This document shows, piece after piece, positions 35,681 to 45,300 of a stretch of 64,000 nt of DNA (its first letter is position 1; the number at the start of each line of letters is the position of its first letter). The translations under genes were made by a program, and so were the position numbers. The notes below the pieces were generated by a model that saw nothing but the letters and a program-made list of their open reading frames with translations, searched no databases and was not told the DNA's origin. The DNA is from Dictyobacter alpinus (GTDB lineage: Bacteria; Chloroflexota; Ktedonobacteria; Ktedonobacterales; Ktedonobacteraceae): assembly GCF_003967575.1 (NCBI RefSeq), contig NZ_BIFT01000001.1, forward strand, positions 1,736,001 to 1,800,000, read 5' to 3'.

Positions 35681-35866
35681 GGCATCTAATTGTACCTCAT
35701 GATAATCAAAAAGCCGCCATATGGCCTTATAATCGCAAATAAATGCATTGTGCATCTTAATATGAAATATATCATCATAAGAGCATTATTGCTCTCCACA
35801 AAATCAGCAGGATCTCGCATCATGGTTCGTGATCTGGCCTTGGGTGGAAAAACATGTGAAGCGAAC

Positions 35867-36297
35867 CGATCGTACGTCGATTGACGCCACACGCAAGGCC
35901 GGCATGCGGCCTGATCAACGGCGATACGTGTTTAGAAAGCATCGCATGCCTGTGGCGCCTACACGAATCATATTTCTTCAGCCATGATCGCTCCGGAACG
36001 GTTTGGTGGGCGATCATGGTCGTGATGGGTGATCCTGCTCGTCAAGGAATGGCGATAATGGAATATTCCCTCACACACATTCCAACATGATCAAGCCACA
36101 TCCACCGTGATTCCCACACCCGTTCCAACATGATCAGGCCACATCCACCGTGATTCCCACACCCGTTCCAACATGATCAGGCCACATCCACCGTGATTCG
36201 TGTAGGCGCCACAGCACTGCGAGTCGTTCTTGCACATTCGCCCACGTAAACTCAGCAGTGCGGCCTTGCGTGTGGCGCCCACTCGGCGTACAAGACG
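35867..36297. repeat. Nested-hairpin repeat element, copy B
   Basis: A 431-bp non-coding element with the same plan as copy A. The left arm runs from GACGCCACACGCAAGGCCGG to GCATGCCTGTGGCGCC. TACACGAATCATATTTCTTC follows, then a centre hairpin (CCATGATCGC/GCGATCATGG), then GATTCGTGTAGGCGCCACAG and a right arm with GCACTGC/GCAGTGC pairing. It is longer than A and C because it carries a 43-bp tandem repeat. Confidence 0.85.
36081..36200 (+). repeat. 43-bp tandem repeat inside element B
   Basis: TCCAACATGATCA(A/G) with CCACATCCACCGTGATTC recurs at 36081, 36124 and 36167, an exact 43-bp period. Copy C of the element has only one unit (TCCGCCATGATCAAGCTACA), so this is a local expansion. Confidence 0.85.
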
Positions 36298-36333
36298 CTC
36301 ACCAGCCACGTCAAACCAATGCACAAAATCATG

Positions 36334-36390
36334 AATTCCACAACAGACCCTAAAAAACACCACAATCAATTTTTAAGACTTTTATAACTC
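36334..36390 (+). repeat. Direct repeat flanking element B, right copy
   Basis: AATTCCACAACAGACCCTAA and CAATCAATTTTTAAGACTTT match the left copy at 35623-35680. Confidence 0.65.
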
Positions 36391-36577
36391 CAACCACTAA
36401 TCCACCGTTATACTAACCAGAGGAACTCCTATAGTCCTTAGAATCGCGAATAGCGGCATTATATGTTTCGTCACAAAAATATACTTCTGTCAGAGCAGCA
36501 TGGTTCCCTCACAGCATCTTCAGACCATGCTCTCTTGCTCCCTCTTTTTCCACCCATCACCAGGATTTGATCTCAAC

Positions 36578-36716
36578 AACTTAAGACATTTAAGAACTTA
36601 GACACTAGAGACATTGGCAGAAATGTCTTAAGTTGTTGGTTAAACCCTGTTTTTAGTTCGCAACTTAAGACATTTAAGAACTTAGACACTAGAGACATTC
36701 GTAGAAATGTCTTAAC
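36578..36716 (+). repeat. Two copies of a 57-bp palindromic repeat
   Basis: Units at 36578-36634 and 36662-36716 start AACTTAAGACATTTAAGAAC, pass through AGACACTAGAGACATT and end with AAATGTCTTAAGTT. The ends are inverted repeats of about 14 bp. Three more copies in the opposite orientation lie beyond the insertion sequence. Confidence 0.85.
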
Positions 36717-36864
36717 ATTGCAAAAGTATGGTATGAAAGCGTTTCATTTTCTTTTTATGGGAAAATTAACTTTTTTCTACTTTAATTAATTTATTAATAA
36801 TATATTATGAGTCATCCCTAATTTTTCAAAAGAAGGGCTAGGCAAAAAAGAAGGGCTAGGCAAA

Positions 36865-36928
36865 ATGGATCTCGTCATTTAGACTGTTGAATATGAAAAG
36901 CAAACAATCACTAAATGAGGAGATCCAT
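36865..36928 (+). promoter_or_regulatory. Leader hairpin over the transposase ribosome-binding site
   Basis: ATGGATCTCGTCATTTAG (36865-36882) pairs with CTAAATGAGGAGATCCAT (36911-36928), one mismatch. The right arm contains AGGAG of the transposase gene. An 18-bp-period repeat AGAAGGGCTAGGCAAA (36831 and 36849) precedes it. Read-through RNA would hide the ribosome-binding site. Confidence 0.6.
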
Positions 36929-36935
36929 CGTTATT

Positions 36936-38363
36936 ATGTCAGAATTGTCAGAAACCTTCAAACGCTTGGAACAAGATCCGCAGGGGGGATCACAGCATCT
37001 GCTTCAGTTGCTTGAACAGTTTTTGCAGCCTTTTTTGCTCAGGCTCGATGATGTCTTGGACAAACGGTTGGTGCGCACCTTGCTGCAATGCCTGGTCGCC
37101 ATCATCCGCTTGCGCAATAACCCGCAAGCCCTGTGGATAAGTGAACTTGGATCCTATCTGCAAGGCTATGATGGCTACGCATGTAGTGCTACCGCAGGCA
37201 CCAAGCGGGTCGGAAAGCTGTTGCGATCCGTGAAGTGGACGGTAGGACTCATTGACCACTATCTGCTGGAAAAAGCGGATGAGGAGGTACGCACCCTCAA
37301 AGAGCAATGCAAGCGGATCCTCTGCATCTGGGATGGAAGTGTGCTGGAGAAAGCCGAAAGCGAAAAGTTGGAAGGACTCTGCCCGGTTCTCTCGAGTAAA
37401 GCCAAGAGGCGGCAGCGGACAAAGCGGGGCTTCGTGTTCAATTGGCCTGCTGCTCGTCCGGTCAGGGTCATGGGAATGCAGTGGAATGCTGCACTCATTG
37501 TCGGAATGCAAGGGCTTCCTCATCTGGCAGTCACGAAGTGGTGGTCAACCAAAGGCGTCTTTGCCACCAGGCTCCGAGATGCGGAAGAAGAGGGATTGCG
37601 GATCTGTGTCAGGAAATGGGGTTCTTTGCTGGTTCATGTCTTTGATCGCGGCTATGCCTCAGGATATTGGCTGCGCGTGCTCGCCAAGTATCGGGCCCGT
37701 TTCATTATCCGCTGGGTCAAACATCACGTGTTTCTGACACTGGCCGGAGAGGAAAAGAAGCTGTGGCAAATTGGCCAGGGGAAGAAGTATCGCGCGCACA
37801 AAGAGATCTGGGATGGCAGAACGGGAGAAAAGATGGCCTGTGATCTGTGGTGGACAGCCCTTCGCCATCCTCAGACGCACGAACCATTGTTTCTCGTGAA
37901 AGCGCGGGTCAAAAAAGGCATCATGTATTTGATCACCAATGAGCCAGTCCACACCGAAGAGCAAGCATGGGATGTGTTCTTCAGTTATCGTCGGAGATGG
38001 CAAATTGAGGTGAGTTTTCGCTATGCGAAATGTGAATTGGCCTTGGAATGTCCTCGGTTGTGGTCGTTAGAAGCTCGACTCAAGTTGCTTGGTATGGTCA
38101 TGCTCGTCTATGCCTTCCTGCTTTCCTTGCTTGATCCGAGGCATCACGAACTCGTGCAAGCGCTCTTGCGCTTCCGATGTCACCGAACCGGAAAGCGGTG
38201 CCTGCACGTGCAGGCACCACTCTATCGGATCCGATGGGCACTCAGTCGCTTGTGGGACGATGACCGTCCCCGCTTCGGTTGTTTCCTCCCACCTTCTGAT
38301 GATCCCCTCACGGTTTGCTCACTCATCCGAGACCTTGAGCGATTTCAGAAAAATTGGGGATGA
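36936..38363 (+). CDS. IS4-family DDE transposase
   Basis: A 475-residue transposase from the ATG at 36936 (AGGAG upstream; an in-frame ATG at 36915 lies within the leader hairpin). The RNase H-fold catalytic residues are seen in CIWDGSVLEK (first Asp) and VFDRGYASG (second Asp). The Glu lies in YRRRWQIEVSFRYAK, which fits the IS4 Y-(2)-R-(3)-E-(6)-K signature exactly. It cuts and joins the 21-bp ends of its own element. The stop lies inside the right inverted repeat region. Confidence 0.93.
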   Translation: MSELSETFKRLEQDPQGGSQHLLQLLEQFLQPFLLRLDDVLDKRLVRTLLQCLVAIIRLRNNPQALWISELGSYLQGYDGYACSATAGTKRVGKLLRSVKWTVGLIDHYLLEKADEEVRTLKEQCKRILCIWDGSVLEKAESEKLEGLCPVLSSKAKRRQRTKRGFVFNWPAARPVRVMGMQWNAALIVGMQGLPHLAVTKWWSTKGVFATRLRDAEEEGLRICVRKWGSLLVHVFDRGYASGYWLRVLAKYRARFIIRWVKHHVFLTLAGEEKKLWQIGQGKKYRAHKEIWDGRTGEKMACDLWWTALRHPQTHEPLFLVKARVKKGIMYLITNEPVHTEEQAWDVFFSYRRRWQIEVSFRYAKCELALECPRLWSLEARLKLLGMVMLVYAFLLSLLDPRHHELVQALLRFRCHRTGKRCLHVQAPLYRIRWALSRLWDDDRPRFGCFLPPSDDPLTVCSLIRDLERFQKNWG

Positions 38364-38473
38364 CTCATGAACATACATACGTAAGTGTAACCTGGAATGA
38401 AGAATATAAATGTACAAGACAGTCCACCTCATTCTTGCACAGCCTGATGTACAAAAATGACATGTCTCCTCAT

Positions 38474-38728
38474 AACTTAAGACATTTCTGCCAATGTCTC
38501 TAGCGTCTAAGTTCTTAAATGTCTTAAGTTGCCGAGCTCAAACACCTTTTTACGCCATAACTTAAGACATTTTTGCACATGTCTCTAGCGTCTAAGTTCT
38601 TAAATGTCTTAAGTTGCCCAGCTCAAACACCTTTTTACGCCATAGCTTAAGACATTTTTGCACATGTCTCTAGCGTCTAAGTTCTTAAATGTCTTAAGTT
38701 GCGAGCTCAAACACCTTTTTTCCAACAA
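38474..38728 (-). repeat. Three tandem 85-bp units of the palindromic repeat
   Basis: Units start at 38474, 38559 and 38644 (period exactly 85). Each has the 57-bp palindrome (AACTTAAGACATTT...AAATGTCTTAAGTT) and a spacer with GAGCTCAAACACCTTTTTAC. Relative to the two copies at 36.6 kb they are inverted. The gap 38369-39015 otherwise holds only a hairpin at 38869-38916 and the promoter at 38931. Confidence 0.9.
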
Positions 38729-38868
38729 ATTACGCATGAGCGCACGATATCTCGACGTGAGATAAGCTCTCCGTCTCTTGGGGGAGAACCATCCATGCAC
38801 GAAAGCAGGTGATGGTCATGGAGACGCGCTCAATGGGAGCAACGTAACGGCAGGGCTTGTTCCCCAAG

Positions 38869-38916
38869 ACTTTTCGGTTAAGGGGGGATGAGGAATGCCC
38901 CTTTTAACCGAAAAGT
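38869..38916. repeat. 13-bp inverted repeat upstream of a promoter
   Basis: ACTTTTCGGTTAA pairs with TTAACCGAAAAGT around a G/C-rich 22-nt loop. It ends 14 bp before the -35 box of the pseudokinase gene and could be a terminator of upstream transcription or an operator. Confidence 0.6.
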
Positions 38917-38930
38917 ATTGCCTACCAGGC

Positions 38931-38959
38931 TTGACACCAGCATTTTCATTATCTACTAT
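38931..38959 (+). promoter_or_regulatory. Sigma-70-type promoter of the pseudokinase gene
   Basis: TTGACA (38931-38936), a 17-bp spacer and TACTAT (38954-38959) give a near-consensus promoter, about 57 bp before the ATG at 39016. Confidence 0.7.
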
Positions 38960-39015
38960 ATAATTCAGGTAACATCTATAAAAATAGGTTGCGAGTGAGA
39001 GGGGATGGGAGCATA

Positions 39016-41448
39016 ATGATACCTCCTGAAGATTCTTCAGCTATAGAAGAAGACAATCAACCAGCTGAACAGACGCTACATAATGGCGAGTATGTGATTC
39101 AACGCCTGGTGACACGGGGAGAGACTGGCACAATCTATCTGGCCAGACATACCTCGCTTTCTACGGCGTTAACACTGAAGCAGATACCAGCAGATCAACC
39201 ATTGCCTGAAAATGTTAGCGCTGAACTGGATTATATTCTGCATGGCGGAGATGTCTCGCGTCGCGCCAATCCTGCTTATGCTCAGGACAGCACGTTTCCG
39301 AGGAGCGGCGGTAAATACACGGATCTTTTTCTGCGTGAAGCGCTCTTTCTGGCACGCTTACAGCATCCAGCTTTGCCCACACTCTATGACTATTTTTCTG
39401 AGAATGGCTACTGGTATCTGGTAATGGATACCATTTCCGGTCAGTCGTTACAGCAATATCTCCAGCAATCGTCCCCTTTAAGTCCATTGGAGGCTCTGGG
39501 TTATGCCATGCAGCTATGCGATGTGCTGGACTATTTGCATAGCCAACAACCACCGGTCATTTTTTGTATGCTCCGTCCAGAGACGATTATGTTGCTGCCC
39601 GACAAATCCTTGATGCTCTTCAATTTTAGTGGCGCACGCTATTTTAAGGAATCTCATCCACTGGAACAGGCGCAAGAATTATTTGCGGCCGATAAACACA
39701 TAACTGCCTATATGGCCCCTGAACTTTTCGTACCTCAGGGACCACTTGACGTGCGGGCGGATCTCTATAGTCTGGGTCGTCTTTTGCAGGAGATGATTAT
39801 AGGACACGATAGGGCAGCGCATACCGATGAGCAGCCGCAAGAGCAGGTTCCAACAATCTCTACTATGCTGAATGGATTGCTTAAGTTGGCTACACGGGAA
39901 GAGGTTGCCGAACGTTTTCAGAGCGCCCATGTCTTTTTTCTGGCACTGGAACGGGCTTATCGCGCCGAGGAACGCTTACATTATCGGGAACAGCTCTACA
40001 ACTTATCTTTGCGCCCAACCACTACACAATATAACAATGGTGAAAATAAAGCCGGACCACCCGGAGTGGCGACGGCTGTCAGTGAACAGAATGCAGGGGC
40101 AGAGACCGAGTTCACGACCTGTGTGCCCGATCTAGAGCAGCGGCGGCTGACGCGTGAATCGTTACAAAGACAACGACTAGAGCAGCAGGAACAGGAACTA
40201 TTAGAGGGCCATTTTGCGTCAATGGATGAAAGCCTGCAGCGCCGTTCCAGTACGACCCTATCCCAGCTTTCACTGCATGCATTACAGGCTCCTCAGCCAC
40301 GTCCTAAACGGCTGACAGGCCATATCTTACACCGCGTCATTCAGATCTGCTTTGTGCTGGCGCTCCTCACCTTTATGTTTCTGTCCTCGCTCCTCATCTA
40401 TACACGCATTTTGCAGCCCGCGCAGAAACATACAGAATTGCCCACAGTATCCAACCCAGATCAAGACACATCCGCCCCAACAAGGTCAACGACACTCAGC
40501 AATACCTGGCTACGCCTCCCCGCACTTCCCCAGGCACAGGCCGATAACGCCGCCGTCTATGTGGAAGAACAGACACACGCATATGTCTACACAAATGGGG
40601 CCTATCACAAACCCGATCACCCTTCCTATGACCGCACCCTGTATCGCTATGATATTACAACCAGACACTGGGAGACAGTCCCACTGGCACATTTTCCAGG
40701 TATCGTCAATAATGCTGCGGCCGTTGATGAACAAAACAGGATCTTTTTTACCTCCGGCTATTCGTCTGATACCTATAATGTCCCTTCGCTCCTGTATATG
40801 TATCAGACTACAAATACCCAGCTCACAAAAATAGTTCCCCCCACAACCGTGACAATTGGTTTTGCCAGTTCTATGTTCGCGGATAAACAGGGACATCTTT
40901 ATCTCACCGAGGGCTTTAGCAAAGCAGGCGATAGCAGTGCACGCGCTGGCACTGGCTGGTATCGCTATGATAGCGCGACTGACCATTGGCAACGCCTGGC
41001 GGATTTACCGGTGGGATTAGGCTATACACTGCTGGCGGGCGATGAGGAAGGCCATTTATTGCTATTCGGGGGATCGGAAGACGCGGGACAACAACTGCAG
41101 ACGAATCATATTTATCGCTATGATATTGCTCACGATCTCTGGTCTCAGTCGCCTACCAGTATGCCGGTGGCGATCAGTGCGGCCTCGGGCTGTACCGTGA
41201 TGCCTGGTAAGCTGCTCCTGGTTGGAGGATACGACAAAGCCCGGCAGAAGGGTACCAATACAACCTGGCTGATTGATACACAAACATTCCAGACGCAGGT
41301 GCTTGTCCCATTTACAGCGGGCGGGTCTGTGCTAGGGGCCAGTGCCTGCGATGGACAGGGACGTGCATATGTGACGCAGGGGGCAGATGATCCACACCTG
41401 CCCACACCTGAATTCTGGCAGTTGCGCCTGATAGAGACAAGCGGCTAA
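39016..41448 (+). CDS. Transmembrane pseudokinase with Kelch beta-propeller
   Basis: An 810-residue protein from the ATG at 39016 (GGGAG just upstream). Residues about 20-300 have the fold of a Ser/Thr protein kinase: the Lys in LTLKQIP is kept and the helix ADLYSLGRLLQEMI fits. But the catalytic loop reads VIFCMLRPETIML where HRDxKPxN is expected, and the DFG motif reads NFSG. Both key aspartates are lost, so it should not phosphorylate. A long linker leads to one membrane helix (about 441-461, ICFVLALLTFMFLSSLLIY). Outside is a Kelch-type propeller (about 495-805) with repeats such as YRYDITTRHWETVPL and YRYDIAHDLWSQSP. It may sense an external ligand and pass a signal by protein contact. 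Confidence 0.82.
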   Translation: MIPPEDSSAIEEDNQPAEQTLHNGEYVIQRLVTRGETGTIYLARHTSLSTALTLKQIPADQPLPENVSAELDYILHGGDVSRRANPAYAQDSTFPRSGGKYTDLFLREALFLARLQHPALPTLYDYFSENGYWYLVMDTISGQSLQQYLQQSSPLSPLEALGYAMQLCDVLDYLHSQQPPVIFCMLRPETIMLLPDKSLMLFNFSGARYFKESHPLEQAQELFAADKHITAYMAPELFVPQGPLDVRADLYSLGRLLQEMIIGHDRAAHTDEQPQEQVPTISTMLNGLLKLATREEVAERFQSAHVFFLALERAYRAEERLHYREQLYNLSLRPTTTQYNNGENKAGPPGVATAVSEQNAGAETEFTTCVPDLEQRRLTRESLQRQRLEQQEQELLEGHFASMDESLQRRSSTTLSQLSLHALQAPQPRPKRLTGHILHRVIQICFVLALLTFMFLSSLLIYTRILQPAQKHTELPTVSNPDQDTSAPTRSTTLSNTWLRLPALPQAQADNAAVYVEEQTHAYVYTNGAYHKPDHPSYDRTLYRYDITTRHWETVPLAHFPGIVNNAAAVDEQNRIFFTSGYSSDTYNVPSLLYMYQTTNTQLTKIVPPTTVTIGFASSMFADKQGHLYLTEGFSKAGDSSARAGTGWYRYDSATDHWQRLADLPVGLGYTLLAGDEEGHLLLFGGSEDAGQQLQTNHIYRYDIAHDLWSQSPTSMPVAISAASGCTVMPGKLLLVGGYDKARQKGTNTTWLIDTQTFQTQVLVPFTAGGSVLGASACDGQGRAYVTQGADDPHLPTPEFWQLRLIETSG

Positions 41449-41451
41449 GCT

Positions 41452-42210
41452 TTACTTGCTATGCTCACAATCAGCATAAGCAACTTTCAAGGCTTGCAAT
41501 GGATCTCCTTTAGGCATAAATTCGTGCGCGATATAGCCCTCATAACCAGTAGCGCGAATGGCCTGGTAGATTGGAGGATAGTAGATCTCCTGGGATGTAT
41601 CAATATCATGGCGACCTGGATTTCCAGCCGTATGGTAATGGGCAAAATATGGATGGTATTGCTGGATAGTACGTATCAGGTCGCCCTCCATGATTTGCAT
41701 ATGATAAATATCATAGAGCAACTTGACTCTAGGCGAGTCAACCAGTTCACAGACCCTGGCACCCCAGGAGGTTTTATCACATTGATAATCGGGATGATCT
41801 ACTTTACTATTCAGCAACTCAAGGATCAAGGTCACATTAGCCTCTTCGGCCGCTTTAGCCACACGGCGCAGACCTTCGGCTGTGTTTTCACAACCCTCTT
41901 CATCAGACATACCGGCCCGATTACCACTAAAACAGATCAGACTTGAGATCCCCCATTCCTGTGCCAGTGCCAGATTGGACAGAATCTCCTGCTCGATCCG
42001 CGCGTGCTCGGCGGGACGATTCAGCCCGCGCTCAATCGAGGTATGCCCACCAATCGATGCAATCTGTAGACCATGCTCTTTCGCCAGCGGCCAGTATTGC
42101 TGGTCGATTAAATCTACCCCTTGATAGCCGATCTCCGCCGCGGTACGTAGTAGCACCTCCGGCTTCAAATCAGGACGCGCATAACACCACCAGGCAAATG
42201 ACTGTTTCAT
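41452..42210 (-). CDS. Hydroxypyruvate isomerase-like TIM-barrel protein
   Basis: A 252-residue protein of the xylose-isomerase-like TIM-barrel family (AP endonuclease 2 fold). TLILELLNSKVDHPDY and LLYDIYHMQIMEGD hold the metal-site Glu and Asp/His, and IAHEFMPKGDP the late Glu. This combination most resembles hydroxypyruvate isomerase and related sugar isomerases. The ATG at 42210 is chosen because AAGGGAT lies just upstream. It converges with the pseudokinase gene with a gap of only 3 bp. A second, different member of the fold is at 46487. Confidence 0.82.
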   Translation of the reverse strand: MKQSFAWWCYARPDLKPEVLLRTAAEIGYQGVDLIDQQYWPLAKEHGLQIASIGGHTSIERGLNRPAEHARIEQEILSNLALAQEWGISSLICFSGNRAGMSDEEGCENTAEGLRRVAKAAEEANVTLILELLNSKVDHPDYQCDKTSWGARVCELVDSPRVKLLYDIYHMQIMEGDLIRTIQQYHPYFAHYHTAGNPGRHDIDTSQEIYYPPIYQAIRATGYEGYIAHEFMPKGDPLQALKVAYADCEHSK

Positions 42211-42342
42211 CGCAGATCCCTTCATCGTACATAACGTGATTTTCGCAGATTGAACTCCACTGCATACCAAAAATGAGAAGCATGCGTAAGAGCATGCTTC
42301 CCCCTATTGTACCTGATTTTTTTCATCTGTCATCAGACCAGA

Positions 42343-45300
42343 CTATCTCAAGCCTGACTTGCTGGCATGAGCAAGCAGATGATTCACCCGTTGCAGGTCC
42401 AATTGGGCTTTCTCATTGCGGAAGATGTTCCTGGCCTCATGCAAATACTGCACGGCCAGCGTATAATTTTCAGGCGTGCGTGGCTCAGGTCGCAAGAGAA
42501 TACCAGCATAACTTTGCAACGAACGCGCATATTCCAGACTCATCTCATAATAGCGCGCCTGCTCGATCGAGTATAATAGCCGCTCGTGGGCCTGCTCATA
42601 CTGGCCCTGGAAACCCAGGCTGCATCCAATAATACGTGTCAGTCGCGGTGTCAACCAGACAATTCCCAGGCGCGCAATTTCTTGTTGAATCGCGACAGCA
42701 CGGGACGCCGTCTGCTCGTGCTCTCCCGATAACAATAATACTTCTAACATGGCAACCTGCGCTTCGCAACGGGTCTCTGCCTCGATACCATGCATCTTCA
42801 CGACATATTCAAGCGTATGCCTGGCACGGCGTAGTAAACGCCGCCGCTCCTTCTCCAGGAGCGTTGTGCCGGTGGTGCCATAATCCAGCATCCTGGCCTG
42901 CATTAAGCGGATATAGCCTAAGGTGATCAAGGTTGGTCCTATATAGGGAGGGATGCGCAACAGGCGTGCCAGTTTCAGAGAGATACACAGCATTTTTTGT
43001 GCTTCAGACAACTTACCTTGGTCCGCCAGAACCAGGGCAAGGTAGGTATAAATCCACACCTTGGCCAGCACATCATCAAAACGGCCAAGCGATTTCATGG
43101 CCTGCTTGATTTCGATTTCAGCATCGCTCAAATTGCCACAACGGGCAGCAACCAGCCCCAGATTACAAGAGATAAAGGTGGAAAGCGGAATCTCTTGAAT
43201 ATTCTGTGCTTCGATCAACGCTCGCCTGAAAACTTGCATCGCTTGCGCATATTCCGCCCGTTTAAGATAGACATCACCCATATTGCAATCCACAATCGCC
43301 ATCTTACGTTTACAATCGTGTTGCTGGAAAATGTCAAAGGCGGTACGCATATGTTCCAATCCTTCAACATATTGACCTATCGCGCCAGCAATAGTTCCTA
43401 AGAGACCATATACATCTGCCAGATCAATCTCATGGCCGTAAAGGATGCGGTGTAGTGGGGAGATCTGGGAGTAGTTTTTCAGTTCGCAGATGGTTTTCTG
43501 CTGTTCAAGCACATCCTTCAAAAATTCACAGGATTGTAGCGCGTAAAATTGTGCCTGCTCATAGGCACCACTAAGCCAGTGGGCATAGCTGTGTTGAAAG
43601 TAGAGGTGCGCCAGCGCGGCCCCGGAATGCATACCGCTGGCATGTAATAATAGCTCACCACGCTCATAAAAGAGGAGCGCTTGTTTGACATTCCCCTGGT
43701 CATAATTTGCACGTCCAATACGTCCCAGCAAAAGAGCCTGAATCTCGACGTCCAGTTCTTGTTCAGAAGGCGACAGTGGCAGACTCTGCTGCTGATGGAG
43801 TTCCAGAATGTGGGTATAGATGTCACACGATTCACGGAAACGCCCCTGGATACGCAGACATTCTGCCAGATATTCTTGTAACTCGACCATATGCTGCTGA
43901 TCTGCTTGCGAAGCTTTAAAGCTATCATTCATACAGAGGTCTAGCTGGTGGATCGCCAGACGATAATAACGCTCTGCCTCGGCATAGGCAAAAAGGGCGT
44001 ATGCACGATTGCCCGCCATCTGGGCGTAACGTACGATCAATGCTGGTTCACCACCACCCTGCTGTAGATGGTGCACAATTAATGCGGCCCCCTCTTCCTC
44101 ACGGCGCGCATATTCACGTAACAGTGTCTGGCTGGCACGCTTATGCAGCAAAGAGCGTCTGGCAGCAAACATGCTTTCATAGATATGATGGGTAAAAAGT
44201 GGATGCCAGAAATGGAATGTCACCTTGTGCCCGCTGCCCTGTTCAGTCAACAAACCAGAGTGCAGAGCCTCCTCTAGCAGCGTCAACAACTCCTCTTCGT
44301 CTAATGGCTGGTCGGCAGTATGCAGCATTTCATGCATAGCCGCAAAGGAGAAAGATCCGCCCAGGATCGCTCCGGCGCGTAAGAGTTGTAAGCAGGGCGC
44401 AGTCAAGCGTTCCAGGCGCTGCTTAAACAGCTCGGTGATGGTCTTCGTCAACGGAATACGGTCATCACTGGCCTGCGCAGCATCCCGCTCCTGCGCATGA
44501 ACCATGCGTGCCAGTTCTTCCGCGAAAAAAGGATTGCCTGCGGCCAGATATTGAATCCTTTGTACCAGGGCCGGTTCTTTTACTGGCTCTACCAGGCAAG
44601 CAATCTGGTTATCGGTCAAAGCTGCGAGATGGTGGACATTGACCAACAGCTCACGTTGTAATTGCATGACCTGCGTTCTGAAAGGATAAAATGAGGAGAA
44701 ACTGGTCTCACGACAGGTTGCCAGGAATACCACAGGATATTCAACCATATGGCGGCTAAGATAGCTGATCATCTCACAGCTACTTTGATCGGCCCATTGT
44801 AAATCATCTAATACAATCAATACAGGACCCTGTTTACTGATATCGGTGAGTACTGCCAGCACCGCATCCCAGAGTTTGAGCGGTGCCATATCGGAGTAGG
44901 TGGAGGTACTGACTTCTGTCCTTTGGAGTGGGAGTAGCGCGAGCTCAGGCAACAAATCCATTAAAGGCTGATAGATGGTCGGGAGAGATTCTTTTTTGAC
45001 ATCAAACCAGAGATGCTGTTTCATGGCCTGCCGTAGTATATCTGTCCATAATTGATAGGGGGCGCCTTCTTGAGCATAGGCCCGACTCCAGAGGATAAAC
45101 CAGCCGCGCTGATAAGCATCACGGCTAACCTCTTCAGCTAAGCGTGTCTTACCTATTCCAACATCTCCTGACAACACCAGTAGTGGTGAACGCGCTGGCG
45201 TGACCCAGGAAAGTCCTGAAGCGTAATCGGTGGCCACCTCCGGCGTCCGGGTATAACGCTCTGCGGCCAGCAATGTTTGATGCAATAGACTGTACTCTTG

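Larger units (their letters stand above)
36807..38368 (+). mobile_element. IS4-family insertion sequence, intact
   Basis: A 1562-bp element with 21-bp terminal inverted repeats: 36807-36827 (ATGAGTCATCCCTAATTTTT...) and 38348-38368, which differ by one base. It carries one transposase gene. No clear target-site duplication could be matched at the two borders (TATT before, GAAC after). The surroundings are AT-rich and full of palindromic repeats. The gene is complete, so the element may be active. Confidence 0.88.

Noticed and set aside
25969..36297. Integron attC sites or retron RNAs for the GGCGCC hairpin elements
   Set aside because: No attC core boxes, no integron integrase and no reverse transcriptase were seen in the window.
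38474..38728. CRISPR array
   Set aside because: The 85-bp period consists of near-identical units including the spacer part, each unit is a long palindrome, and there are no cas genes. This is a tandem repeat, not repeat-spacer DNA.
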